From NCBI GenBank assembly GCA_022564935.1, contig JADFKM010000023.1, positions 1-29,416 on the forward strand: a stretch of 29,416 bases of DNA. The letters run 5' to 3'. Made by a program: the position numbers and the translations under genes. Numbering within the stretch: the first letter of the stretch is position 1; every line of letters begins with the position of its first letter. Source of the stretch: Candidatus Dadabacteria bacterium (GTDB lineage: Bacteria; Desulfobacterota_D; UBA1144; Nemesobacterales; JADFKM01). This document shows positions 1 to 6,782 of this stretch, piece after piece. The notes under the pieces were generated by a model. The model saw only the letters and a list, made by a program, of their open reading frames with translations, ran no database searches and had not been told where the DNA came from.

Positions 1-2
1 AC

Positions 3-155
3 AATCAGGATGAAAGTGGCTTAATTTCTCCATCCGTTGATAGAAATATAATTCAATCTGCTTCAGTAAGTCAAATCGCACGACATAAAGCGTTCACTGT
101 GGGACGAACAAGGGGACGAGGCGTCCGACCGGAGACCCTGAGGGAAGAACTTTAA
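3..155 (+). CDS. Possible C-terminal end of a gene entering from the left edge
   Basis: One frame is open from the window edge for 50 codons and ends at TAA 153-155. The residues are hydrophilic and become basic near the end (VGRTRGRGVRPETLREEL). I do not recognise a family. An open stretch of this length arises by chance fairly often, so this is only a candidate. From 156 to 240 I see no gene; a short hairpin (GGACG-AGG-CGTCC, 114-126) lies inside this frame and has no T-run after it. Confidence 0.22.
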   Translation, partial: NQDESGLISPSVDRNIIQSASVSQIARHKAFTVGRTRGRGVRPETLREEL

Positions 156-240
156 AAATAATGACACATAGACCCTGGAATTTAGAAATCTCATGGGTAT
201 GATATGAGTGTTGATTTCACGAGCGAAGGATACCTGAGCT

Positions 241-630
241 ATGCCTGGCGGCGATTGGAACCATTTCATATCGATTAACGTAAGAGGCAACCCCCCAAGT
301 CTTTCCTCCGGCGTCGACACCAAGAGCACCGCTCACGTTCAGTATCCGCTTGTTAAGGCCCTCGAAAGGGAGGCTGCGGCGGCTGTAATAGCAGAAACCA
401 AGAATATGATTTCCGGAGGCAGCCACATAAGACTCAAGATAAATTATAAGCGTCTGGACTTCAATTCCGAGAGCAGAACCCATACATCGCTCCTCATAGG
501 CGGGATTACAAACGTGCTGACAGGGGTTTTGTATCACTCTGAGGGCGATGTAAGGGAGATCGAATACTCTGAGGAGAGTATCGGAGGGAGCCATGTGGAC
601 AGCTATGAAGTAAAGGTCTATTACAGGTAG
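241..630 (+). CDS. Small hypothetical protein, weakly RusA-like
   Basis: This 129-residue protein begins at ATG 241. An in-frame TGA at 235-237 rules out a longer form, and GAAGGA at 225-230 can serve as ribosome binding site. The arrangement recalls RusA-type Holliday junction resolvases: an N-terminal strand ending near a Gly-Asn-Pro-Pro turn, a central 'LKINYKRLDF' strand, and a helix 'NVLTGVLY' followed by 'GDVREIEY'. However, the acidic DxDN-type catalytic motif of RusA is not seen; the matching segment reads SRTHTSLLIGG. If the fold is right, the nuclease is inactive or uses other residues. No phage or recombination genes are visible nearby. The similarity is remembered pattern matching and not a search result. 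Confidence 0.5.
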   Translation: MPGGDWNHFISINVRGNPPSLSSGVDTKSTAHVQYPLVKALEREAAAAVIAETKNMISGGSHIRLKINYKRLDFNSESRTHTSLLIGGITNVLTGVLYHSEGDVREIEYSEESIGGSHVDSYEVKVYYR

Positions 631-866
631 CGCGAGCCACCCATCTTTTCCTAAACGGTTTTCATTCCACTGTTTCTTTGATTAATTGCAGATTCTATAC
701 GCCGGTTTTGTAGGCTGAGATGGCCTGTTCTAAGTAAAGCTATAGGTTGACCATAAAATCAGAGGGTGTGTGTGGTTGTTGATACCGCTAAATCGTACGG
801 ACACCTCAAAGCGCAATTCCTTACAGAGCCTAATAGAAGAAAAGGGCTTAAGGGCCAGTATGGACA

Positions 867-2594
867 TCAATCTATCGCCCCCGGTTTCGGGTCGGGGGCG
901 TCGACTACGTTTTCCCTGGATATAGCCCGGGCGATTCGGGAAAAAGTCTGGAGCCCGACTCGGGCGACATAGTCCTTAAAGGCCTCGTCTCCTTCTTTGT
1001 TTTCCAGGTAGTTGTTGGCAATGGCGGCGATGATCTTGGGGGTTGCTTCCTCGGGATGCTTCCCTGTGAGTCTTTGCGCTATGGTCGGGTTATCTCCCGT
1101 TATGCCGCCGCCTACAAGGATTGAGTAGTGCGGTCTTTCAATCCCGTCCTTGCCCTTGACCATGAGTCCCGTGAGACCTATGTCGCCGATGTGGTGCTGG
1201 CCGCAGGAGTTGGGACAGCCGCTTATCTGGATGCGGAATTTGCCCAGTTTATCGACGTCGGTTTGTCTACCCTGCAGGTGGGCCCTGACCTTAGCTCCCA
1301 CCCCCATCGACTTGGTGATGGCTATGCTGCAGTAGTCGGCCCCCGGGCATGAGACGACGTCGTCGACGTGGTGGGCGTTGGGCTCGGCAAGCTCAAGCTC
1401 TTTGAGCCGTGAGTAGAGTTCCGTAAGGTCGGAGTCAACGATATAGGGAATAACGAAGTTCTGGCTCACCGTCGTTCTGATCGTGCCGTTGCCCAGCTCC
1501 CTTGTTATCTGCGCCAGTGAGCGCAGCTGGTCTGAAGATGCGTCTCCAAGGGTCAGTTTTACCGTTGCGGAGCTGTAGCCCGTTTGTTTCTGAGGGGTTA
1601 CGTTTGTTTTGTGCCATGCCTGGAAATCCTCTGGGAACTCTTCGGGGTCGTCCTCGGAAGGGACGGTATTAGGCTCGGTGTCGCCGGGTTGTCTTGACAC
1701 TGCCGGTTGGGAGTATTTCTCTACATGCCGAGTTAAGTAGCTCCTCAGCGCATCCCCACATTCGGCTTCAACCAGCTCGTACTCCTCGTTAAGAACCCTC
1801 AGGAACTCCTCATAGCCCAGCTTTTTCATGAGGAACTTCATCCGCGCCCGCAGACGGTTCTTCCTGTTGCCCATGCGGTGGAAAACCCTCACGATCGCCT
1901 CGCATATTATGAGAATGTCCTGCTTGGGAATAAAGTCCCTGACCCCGCGCGCAAGGTGAGGCAGCGAGCCCAGGCCTCCGCCTGCCTTTACGATAAACCC
2001 CTCATCACTACTACCGTTTGAGCCCCTTGAGGTCGCTATGATCCCTATCTCATGCATCGAGCCGAGGGCGCAGTCGCTTGCGCAGCCCGAGACCGAGATC
2101 TTGAATTTCCTTGGGATTATAAGGTTAAAGGGGTGGAACAGGAAATAATCGCTGATTGCGCGTGCGTATGGGATGACGTCGAAAAATTCCGTCCGGCACT
2201 GCCCGGCCATGGGGCAGGAGGTTACGTTCCTGATGCTGTCGGAGCATGCGCCGCGGTTGATCATGCCCACTTCGAGCAGCTGTGTAAAGATTTCGGGGGC
2301 GGCCTCCAGCGGCACCCAGTGAAACTGGATGTCCTGCCTTGTGGTCACGTGAGCCAGGCTCCGGCCCCACTTCTCGGCTACAGAAGCAATCGCCTCCAGC
2401 TGCCTCGCGGATACGACTCCCGCTGGGAGCTTCAGCCTCAGCATATTGGAGGTGTGCGGGAGCTGCGCGTAAATCCCGTAGGCTAGTCTCCTGGGTCTGA
2501 ACTGCTCAGGGGTAATTTCGCCGTTTTGGAACTGTCTTATCGATTCCCGTAGAGCTTCGATTTCCTTAAGCGCCTGCTCTCTCATATCGTCCAT
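867..2594 (-). CDS. Siroheme/[4Fe-4S] nitrite/sulfite reductase with two four-Cys motifs
   Basis: This cytoplasmic enzyme catalyses six-electron reduction of sulfite to sulfide (or nitrite to ammonia); next to cysH the sulfite role is more likely. The frame opens at GTG 2600, but ATG 2594 lies 11 bases from GGAGAG and fits better, giving 575 residues, normal for the family. The two pseudo-symmetric halves are visible. The C-terminal half has C416-x5-C422-x37-C460-x3-C464, the usual cluster and siroheme ligands. The N-terminal half has a second complete set, C127-x5-C133-x37-C171-x3-C175, where well-studied assimilatory enzymes have lost the cysteines. The substrate-binding basic segment PRKFK (161-165) is present. 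It is the last gene of the minus-strand sulfur block. No flavoprotein subunit lies nearby, so ferredoxin is the probable donor. Confidence 0.9.
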   Translation of the reverse strand: MDDMREQALKEIEALRESIRQFQNGEITPEQFRPRRLAYGIYAQLPHTSNMLRLKLPAGVVSARQLEAIASVAEKWGRSLAHVTTRQDIQFHWVPLEAAPEIFTQLLEVGMINRGACSDSIRNVTSCPMAGQCRTEFFDVIPYARAISDYFLFHPFNLIIPRKFKISVSGCASDCALGSMHEIGIIATSRGSNGSSDEGFIVKAGGGLGSLPHLARGVRDFIPKQDILIICEAIVRVFHRMGNRKNRLRARMKFLMKKLGYEEFLRVLNEEYELVEAECGDALRSYLTRHVEKYSQPAVSRQPGDTEPNTVPSEDDPEEFPEDFQAWHKTNVTPQKQTGYSSATVKLTLGDASSDQLRSLAQITRELGNGTIRTTVSQNFVIPYIVDSDLTELYSRLKELELAEPNAHHVDDVVSCPGADYCSIAITKSMGVGAKVRAHLQGRQTDVDKLGKFRIQISGCPNSCGQHHIGDIGLTGLMVKGKDGIERPHYSILVGGGITGDNPTIAQRLTGKHPEEATPKIIAAIANNYLENKEGDEAFKDYVARVGLQTFSRIARAISRENVVDAPDPKPGAID

Positions 2595-2615
2595 TATCAC
2601 AAACTCTCCAGAATT

Positions 2616-2632
2616 ATTTAGTCTCCCTAAAT
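2616..2632. promoter_or_regulatory. Palindrome at the predicted sir transcription start
   Basis: ATTTAG-TCTCC-CTAAAT is a perfect 6-bp inverted repeat with a 5-base spacer. It sits just downstream of the predicted -10 box and upstream of the sir ribosome binding site, where a repressor would block initiation. The minus-strand reading TTTAGGGAG resembles sites upstream of cysH and cysP. The regulator is unknown. Confidence 0.35.
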
Positions 2633-2633
2633 G

Positions 2634-2662
2634 TCTATATCTAAACTATGACCTTCGGGCAA
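2634..2662 (-). promoter_or_regulatory. Predicted sigma-70 promoter of sir
   Basis: On the minus strand TTGCCC (2662-2657) is followed after 17 bases by TATAGA (2639-2634). Each box matches 4 of 6 consensus bases. The predicted start near 2627 leaves a leader of roughly 30 bases before ATG 2594. Confidence 0.4.
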
Positions 2663-2760
2663 TCTAAAAAAATTTCCATTCGTATTAATCTGAAGCATCA
2701 ATAAAATCTTACTCGTTTGATGTTTGAATTAGTGTGGCTTTTCAGATGCTTTGCCCTAAA

Positions 2761-3477
2761 TCAATCTCCGTGGTCGGCATGAAGCCCGCATTCTTTGTCC
2801 GATTCCTGCTCCCACCACCAGCGGCCCGCTCTGAGGTCTTCGCCCGGCTTGATGGGACGCGTGCAGGGCTCGCATCCTATGCTAGGATACCCCTGGTCGT
2901 GAAGCTTGTTGCAGGGAACGTCGTTTTCCTTTATGTATTCGATGACTTGCTCCCACTTCCAGTCTATCAGCGGGTTTAGCTTCACCATTCCGCCGTGCTG
3001 CTCGTCCAGCTCAAACTTTGCGGCGTCACCCCTGTTCTGGGTTTGATCGGCCCTAAGCCCCGTAATCCATCCGTCAAGCGTGGCCAGCATATTATTGAGC
3101 GGCTTGACTTTCCTTATGCCGCAGCACATATGCCTCAACTCAAGGCTCTTGTAGAAAAGGTTCATGCCGTGGTCGCGCACCATTTCTTTCGTCTCTTCGG
3201 TCTCAGGGAACAAAATTTCGAGTTTTAAGCCGTATTTTGACTTGACGGCGTCCATCACGTCATAGGTTTCCTGGTTCAGCCTTCCCGTGTCGAGCGTAAA
3301 AATCCTTGCCTCCGGGTTTATCTTCATGAGCATATCGATGAGTACGACATCTTCGGCTCCAAAGCTCGAGGCAAGAGCGAGCTTGGGATGAATATTGCTG
3401 AGTCCCCACTGGAGCACTTCCTGGGGCCCCATCCCGCTCGACTCTTGGTTGAGTTTTTTTATCTCTTCGAGATTCAT
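2761..3477 (-). CDS. cysH: Phosphoadenylyl/adenylyl sulfate reductase
   Basis: CysH reduces APS or PAPS to sulfite with thioredoxin as donor. The 238 residues match the family length. The N-terminal nucleotide-binding loop SSFGAED (37-43) is clear. C118-C119 together with C202-x2-C205 make the [4Fe-4S] signature of the APS-reducing (plant and bacterial) class, so APS is the more likely substrate. C230 in KECGLH is the catalytic cysteine. ATG 3477 is preceded by GGAGG at a 6-base distance. The gene lies between the permease and sulfite reductase genes on the same strand. Its own promoter and a strong leader hairpin are predicted in the gap upstream. ATP sulfurylase is not in this window. Confidence 0.95.
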   Translation of the reverse strand: MNLEEIKKLNQESSGMGPQEVLQWGLSNIHPKLALASSFGAEDVVLIDMLMKINPEARIFTLDTGRLNQETYDVMDAVKSKYGLKLEILFPETEETKEMVRDHGMNLFYKSLELRHMCCGIRKVKPLNNMLATLDGWITGLRADQTQNRGDAAKFELDEQHGGMVKLNPLIDWKWEQVIEYIKENDVPCNKLHDQGYPSIGCEPCTRPIKPGEDLRAGRWWWEQESDKECGLHADHGD

Positions 3478-3496
3478 ATAAACCTCCGATTATTTT

Positions 3497-3532
3497 ATTG
3501 TGAACGAAGCCCCGAACGTTTCGTTTCACAAT
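3497..3532 (-). promoter_or_regulatory. Long hairpin in the cysH leader
   Basis: The arms 3497-3508 (ATTGTGAACGAA) and 3520-3532 pair along their whole length apart from one unpaired base, around an 11-base GC-rich loop. On the minus strand the hairpin ends about 10 bases before the cysH GGAGG and is followed by A-rich sequence, not a T-run. It is therefore unlikely to be a terminator of cysP. It may be a transcription factor site, an mRNA 5' stabiliser or a translation control element. Confidence 0.5.
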
Positions 3533-3546
3533 CCTCGCTTATATTT

Positions 3547-3573
3547 GATATAGGGTATTTACCCCTTAGTCAA
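3547..3573 (-). promoter_or_regulatory. Predicted cysH promoter with an embedded operator-like dyad
   Basis: On the minus strand TTGACT (3573-3568) and TATATC (3552-3547) are separated by 15 bases, which is short. The spacer holds the dyad GGGTA-AA-TACCC (3553-3564) directly against the -10 box. A protein bound there would cover the promoter. The site begins only 11 bases past the end of the permease gene. Confidence 0.4.
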
Positions 3574-3583
3574 GAACACAATA

Positions 3584-4585
3584 TTAATACCCGCCTCCGA
3601 GCACGGCTCTCAGACCAAACTCGAAATACAACACACACATCCCGTAACTGAGTCCTATAGCTGCAAAGGGCACCACCAGCCAGAACAATGAAATTCTCAC
3701 CACGTGGCGGTTCTTAAACGTGAACGAAAACCCCTGGATGGCGCATGAAAAACCTATTATACCAGAGGTTATTATTTCTCCTAATGAAACGGGTATACCT
3801 TTGACGGAGGCCAAAAAGATTAACGTTCCTCCAATTAGCTCCACCGTTACCGCCCTGATGATGCAGATCTCCCCAATCTCTTTTCCCACCGTCTCGATCA
3901 ACCTGCCGCCGATGAAGATTGCTCCTATGCTCATTCCCACCCCGGCCAGGACCGCCCCTACGGAGGGGTTAAGCAACCCCATGCCCACGAGGGGGCCGAT
4001 GGAGTTCGCAGCGTTGTTTGACCCGGCAGAAAACGCCACGTACGCTCCCGATATAGTGAGAAATACGGTGAAGATCCTAAAGATGCCTGCCTCAGAATAC
4101 TTGTCTGTTAGAAACTTCAGTAACTTGAAGTAGAAAAATTTTCCGATCAAGAAGCTTATTGCAAAAGTAATAATGGGTGTTAGGAGCCACCATATGACGA
4201 TCTCGATAAATTTCGAGGAGTTAAGGGCGTTTGAATACAGACCCAGCCCGGCAATGGCGCACACGATTGCGTGTGTTGTTGCGACGGGAATCGTAAGTAA
4301 GTTAGCCCAGGTGATAAATATTGCGGCTATCACAAGCACTATCAGCACCAGGCCAAGCTCCGAAGACATAACGCCGTTTGGAACAATGCCATTTCCCATC
4401 GTTGTTATTACGGGCACTCCGGCAATCAGGGCGCCCAGGAGGGTGAAAATGGCGATAAGGGCAATGGATTCCCTCTTTGTCCGCGCCCCCGCGCCGTAGG
4501 CCGGACCCATCGATGCGGCGGAGTTGTTGCCGCCTATGTTAATCGCCAGAAACGACGACAGGGCTATTGCCGCGACTATAATCAA
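3584..4585 (-). CDS. PiT-family anion permease, probably CysP-like sulfate transporter
   Basis: This inner-membrane permease has 333 residues and about nine hydrophobic segments. Both internal repeats of the PiT (phosphate/sulfate permease) family are visible: INIGGNNSAASMGPAYGAGA (residues 15-34) and AFSAGSNNAANSIGPLVGMG (184-203). The first repeat resembles the Bacillus subtilis sulfate permease CysP more than classical phosphate carriers, as I recall those sequences. Its place directly upstream of cysH and sir supports sulfate. A phosphate carrier cannot be excluded. The start is TTG 4585, because a TAA lies three codons upstream in frame and no ATG fits; the ribosome binding site is weak. 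Confidence 0.85.
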   Translation of the reverse strand: MIIVAAIALSSFLAINIGGNNSAASMGPAYGAGARTKRESIALIAIFTLLGALIAGVPVITTMGNGIVPNGVMSSELGLVLIVLVIAAIFITWANLLTIPVATTHAIVCAIAGLGLYSNALNSSKFIEIVIWWLLTPIITFAISFLIGKFFYFKLLKFLTDKYSEAGIFRIFTVFLTISGAYVAFSAGSNNAANSIGPLVGMGLLNPSVGAVLAGVGMSIGAIFIGGRLIETVGKEIGEICIIRAVTVELIGGTLIFLASVKGIPVSLGEIITSGIIGFSCAIQGFSFTFKNRHVVRISLFWLVVPFAAIGLSYGMCVLYFEFGLRAVLGGGY

Positions 4586-4622
4586 TCCTATTTATCCGGT
4601 AGAGCTTTCCCAGAGCTTCCTT

Positions 4623-4634
4623 CCCCTAAAGGGG
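4623..4634. promoter_or_regulatory. Dyad upstream of the permease gene
   Basis: CCCCT-AA-AGGGG is a perfect dyad 38-49 bases upstream of the permease start. Plus-strand T6 follows, so it resembles a very short plus-strand terminator, but no plus-strand gene precedes it. On the minus strand it reads TTTAGGGG, close to motifs upstream of cysH and sir, which is why I list it as a possible operator. Confidence 0.3.
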
Positions 4635-4738
4635 CTTTTTTAGACATACAGATACAAAAATCCTAAATATAAATGCAAATCCAGTGCCACATTAAATTGC
4701 CCATTAAAGGCCTATTTCGGCTGTTTTTGGAGGGACAA

Positions 4739-4767
4739 TTGATTAAATTGTAACCACCATGTATAAC
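4739..4767 (+). promoter_or_regulatory. Predicted sigma-70 promoter of the sigma-54 activator gene
   Basis: TTGATT (4739-4744), 17 bases, TATAAC (4762-4767). The boxes match 4 of 6 and 5 of 6 consensus bases at ideal spacing. The predicted start is near 4774, giving a leader of about 14 bases to ATG 4788. Confidence 0.55.
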
Positions 4768-4787
4768 TATGATACAGGTTGGACAGT

Positions 4788-6176
4788 ATGATCAATGAAA
4801 ATATATTGCTGCTTACTAAGGATATGGGGCTCGTTGGAGAAGTTGAATACTGCCTCCGCTCATCCGGCAATGACATAATGGTGTCCGATGTTACGGAAAA
4901 CCCGCGGGGAGCAGGAGTCGTTCTCCTGGATGTGGACAGTCTCACTATTGGGGGCTTGAGCGGGCTGTTGGAAAATTCGTTTGTAATAATCATAACGGCC
5001 CATAAGGGGGCGAGGTACCTGATAGAGTCTATGACTTTCGGCGCATTTGACTGCGTCTTCAGGCCGCTTGATGGCTCGAAGCTGGTTGAGTCTGTGGAGC
5101 GTGCCCTGGGAATTGAGTCTGAGCTTGAAGGAGACAAGATCGGGTTTCCCGGCGAGAATGCCGACAGCGGAGCCGTGACGTGCGCCATAGTGGGGAACTC
5201 ACCGATGCTTCAGGAGGTTTGTAAGGTCATTGGGAGTGTCGGGAGGGTCGATGTGCCCGTTCTTATCACCGGTGAGAGCGGAACCGGGAAAGACCTTGTG
5301 GCTGAGTCCATATGGAAGGTAAGCACCCGGTGGGAAGGGCCGTTCGTAGTGCTCAACTGCGCGGCCATTCCCGAGACGCTTCTCGAGGCCGAGCTCTTCG
5401 GTTACGAAAAGGGCTCTTTTACAGGTGCGACATCGGCAAGGAGGGGTAAGTTCGAGGAAGCGGGCGGCGGTATCATATTCCTCGACGAGATCGGGGACAT
5501 GTCGCTGGCGCTGCAGTCTAAAGTGCTCAGGGTGCTTCAGAACGGCACGTTTCAGCGCCTGGGTGATAACCGGGAGCTTAGTGCCGACATCAGGGTGATA
5601 GCTGCGACCAATAAAGACCTCGGTGAATTGGTCCGCAGAGGCATGTTTCGCGAAGACCTCTATTTCAGGATAAACGTAGTCAATATACACCTTCCGGCTT
5701 TGAGGGAGAGGAAAGAGGACATCTCCCTTTTGGTCGAGTGCTTTATTCAGCGCCACAGCTCTAGGGCTGGCAAAGAGATCAAGGGCGTTACCCCCCGCTT
5801 TATTGACAAGCTGATGGGTTATGACTGGCCGGGGAACATACGGGAGCTTGAAAACGCCGTCAGAAAGGCGATAGCTTTTTCTAAGTCTACCTGCCTTACT
5901 TCATATGACCTCGACGTAGACTCTGAAAACATGCTGAAAGAGACGTTTATGGAGGAGCCGTTTTACGTCCCCCTCCGAAACTCGATAAAATCCCTGCTCG
6001 CATCTAACGGGGACGAGGGGGGAGTGTACGGGCACATAATGAAGGAGGCCGAAAGGGTCGTTCTGGAAGAAGCGCTGCGGGCTAGCGGGGGTAACAGGTC
6101 AAAGGCCGCCCGGATGCTTGGCATCAACAGGCTCACCCTGAGGCGGAAGGTCGAAGAGTACGGCCTTGAGCAGTGA
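4788..6176 (+). CDS. Sigma-54-dependent response regulator with degenerate receiver
   Basis: This NtrC-type activator has 462 residues in three parts. Residues 1-108 look like a receiver domain with a possible phospho-acceptor D48 (VVLLD) and T70. The N-terminal acidic pair is missing and the conserved lysine is an arginine (FRPLD, R92), so phosphorylation is doubtful. Residues 135-370 are the AAA+ domain: Walker A GESGTGKD (162-169), GSFTGA (209-214, a variant of GAFTGA), Walker B IIFLDE (229-234) and the arginine-rich FREDLYFRI segment. Residues 420-460 form a Fis-type helix-turn-helix. TTG 4779 is an alternative start, but ATG 4788 has AGG 8-10 bases before it. No histidine kinase gene is adjacent, so the signal and target are unknown. 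Confidence 0.92.
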   Translation: MINENILLLTKDMGLVGEVEYCLRSSGNDIMVSDVTENPRGAGVVLLDVDSLTIGGLSGLLENSFVIIITAHKGARYLIESMTFGAFDCVFRPLDGSKLVESVERALGIESELEGDKIGFPGENADSGAVTCAIVGNSPMLQEVCKVIGSVGRVDVPVLITGESGTGKDLVAESIWKVSTRWEGPFVVLNCAAIPETLLEAELFGYEKGSFTGATSARRGKFEEAGGGIIFLDEIGDMSLALQSKVLRVLQNGTFQRLGDNRELSADIRVIAATNKDLGELVRRGMFREDLYFRINVVNIHLPALRERKEDISLLVECFIQRHSSRAGKEIKGVTPRFIDKLMGYDWPGNIRELENAVRKAIAFSKSTCLTSYDLDVDSENMLKETFMEEPFYVPLRNSIKSLLASNGDEGGVYGHIMKEAERVVLEEALRASGGNRSKAARMLGINRLTLRRKVEEYGLEQ

Positions 6177-6211
6177 CGGGCGGTAAAGAGACCCGGGGTG
6201 ATTTGGTAAAT

Positions 6212-6240
6212 AAAAAAACTGCCTGGCGCATTAACAGCCC
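6212..6240 (-). terminator. Possible terminator of the Cys/His-rich gene
   Basis: On the minus strand, immediately after the stop of the gene ending at 6242, a GC-rich stretch with only a short imperfect stem (TGC-gccag-GCA) leads into seven T (6218-6212). The T-run suits an intrinsic terminator, but the stem is weak. Confidence 0.3.
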
Positions 6241-6241
6241 G

Positions 6242-6526
6242 CTACTTCGCCATCCCGGCATAGAACACGGGTCTGGTGTCTCCGAGGGTCTTTACCAGGG
6301 TTTCAATGAACTCCTCGGCGTGTTTTTCGCAGAAGTGGTAAGTGAGCGACGTCCTTCCCGCCTGGCTTGAAACCTGCCACATCTGGTAATGGCGGCTGCA
6401 GAGGTCGGTCTTGCACATGGCGCACTGCCTTATGGCCTGCCTTTCCCCTTCGGCGGTACACGCGTTCCCTTCGGGGTCAACATAATCGCACCGGTATATC
6501 TCTACCGTAATTGTTTTCTTAGCCAT
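6242..6526 (-). CDS. Cys/His-rich small protein, probable zinc finger
   Basis: This 94-residue protein of unknown function is rich in metal ligands: C13, C23, C35-x2-C38-x4-C43-x2-H46, then H64, C66-x2-H69. The C-x2-C-x4-C-x2-H block followed by C-x2-H is reminiscent of B-box or treble-clef zinc sites, which suggests one or two structural zinc ions. There is no signal peptide or membrane segment, so a cytoplasmic place is expected. ATG 6526 has GGGAGGG at 5-6 bases. It converges with the sigma-54 activator gene and diverges from the radical SAM gene. A binding or regulatory role is possible but not shown by the sequence. Confidence 0.75.
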   Translation of the reverse strand: MAKKTITVEIYRCDYVDPEGNACTAEGERQAIRQCAMCKTDLCSRHYQMWQVSSQAGRTSLTYHFCEKHAEEFIETLVKTLGDTRPVFYAGMAK

Positions 6527-6604
6527 ATTTTCCCTCCCTTTTGCACCACATCTTTAATCCCGCTCTCGTGTGCCGGGCTCACATATAAGCGCCTTGCAGG
6601 ACGC

Positions 6605-6642
6605 CGGTCTCAAAATAATACCAGTTCAAATGCCCGAGACCG
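6605..6642. promoter_or_regulatory. Inverted repeat bracketing an extended -10 of the Cys/His-rich gene
   Basis: CGGTCTC (6605-6611) and GAGACCG (6636-6642) are perfect inverted 7-mers 24 bases apart. Between them the minus strand has TGG-TATTAT (6623-6615), an extended -10 element for the gene starting at 6526. The layout suits a repressor with two half-sites, or a hairpin; neither arm is followed by a T-run. Confidence 0.35.
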
Positions 6643-6743
6643 CAAAATGCTGTTATGCTCACCCCCCCCAACCAATGTAACAAATTTCCTACTCATAAGT
6701 CAACATGTTTATTTATGGAGAGATAATTAGTGATCCTAAAAAC

Positions 6744-6773
6744 TTGATAATCCCCTTTTCCTTCATTTATAAT
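6744..6773 (+). promoter_or_regulatory. Strong sigma-70 promoter of the radical SAM gene
   Basis: TTGATA (6744-6749), 18 bases, TATAAT (6768-6773). Only 9 bases separate the -10 box from ATG 6783, so the transcript should start within a few bases of the start codon. Confidence 0.65.
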
Positions 6774-6782
6774 TCTAGGGTT

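Noticed and set aside
877-899. Hairpin GCCCCCG/CGGGGGC as a transcription terminator of sir
   Set aside because: It lies within the last codons of sir and has no T-run on either side.
766-972. Plus-strand ORF between the RusA-like gene and sir
   Set aside because: Half of it is antisense to the sir C-terminus and the rest has no protein-like features.
4623-4640. CCCCTAAAGGGG plus T6 as a rho-independent terminator
   Set aside because: In that orientation no gene ends upstream of it; the stem is only 5 bp. It is kept only as a possible operator dyad.
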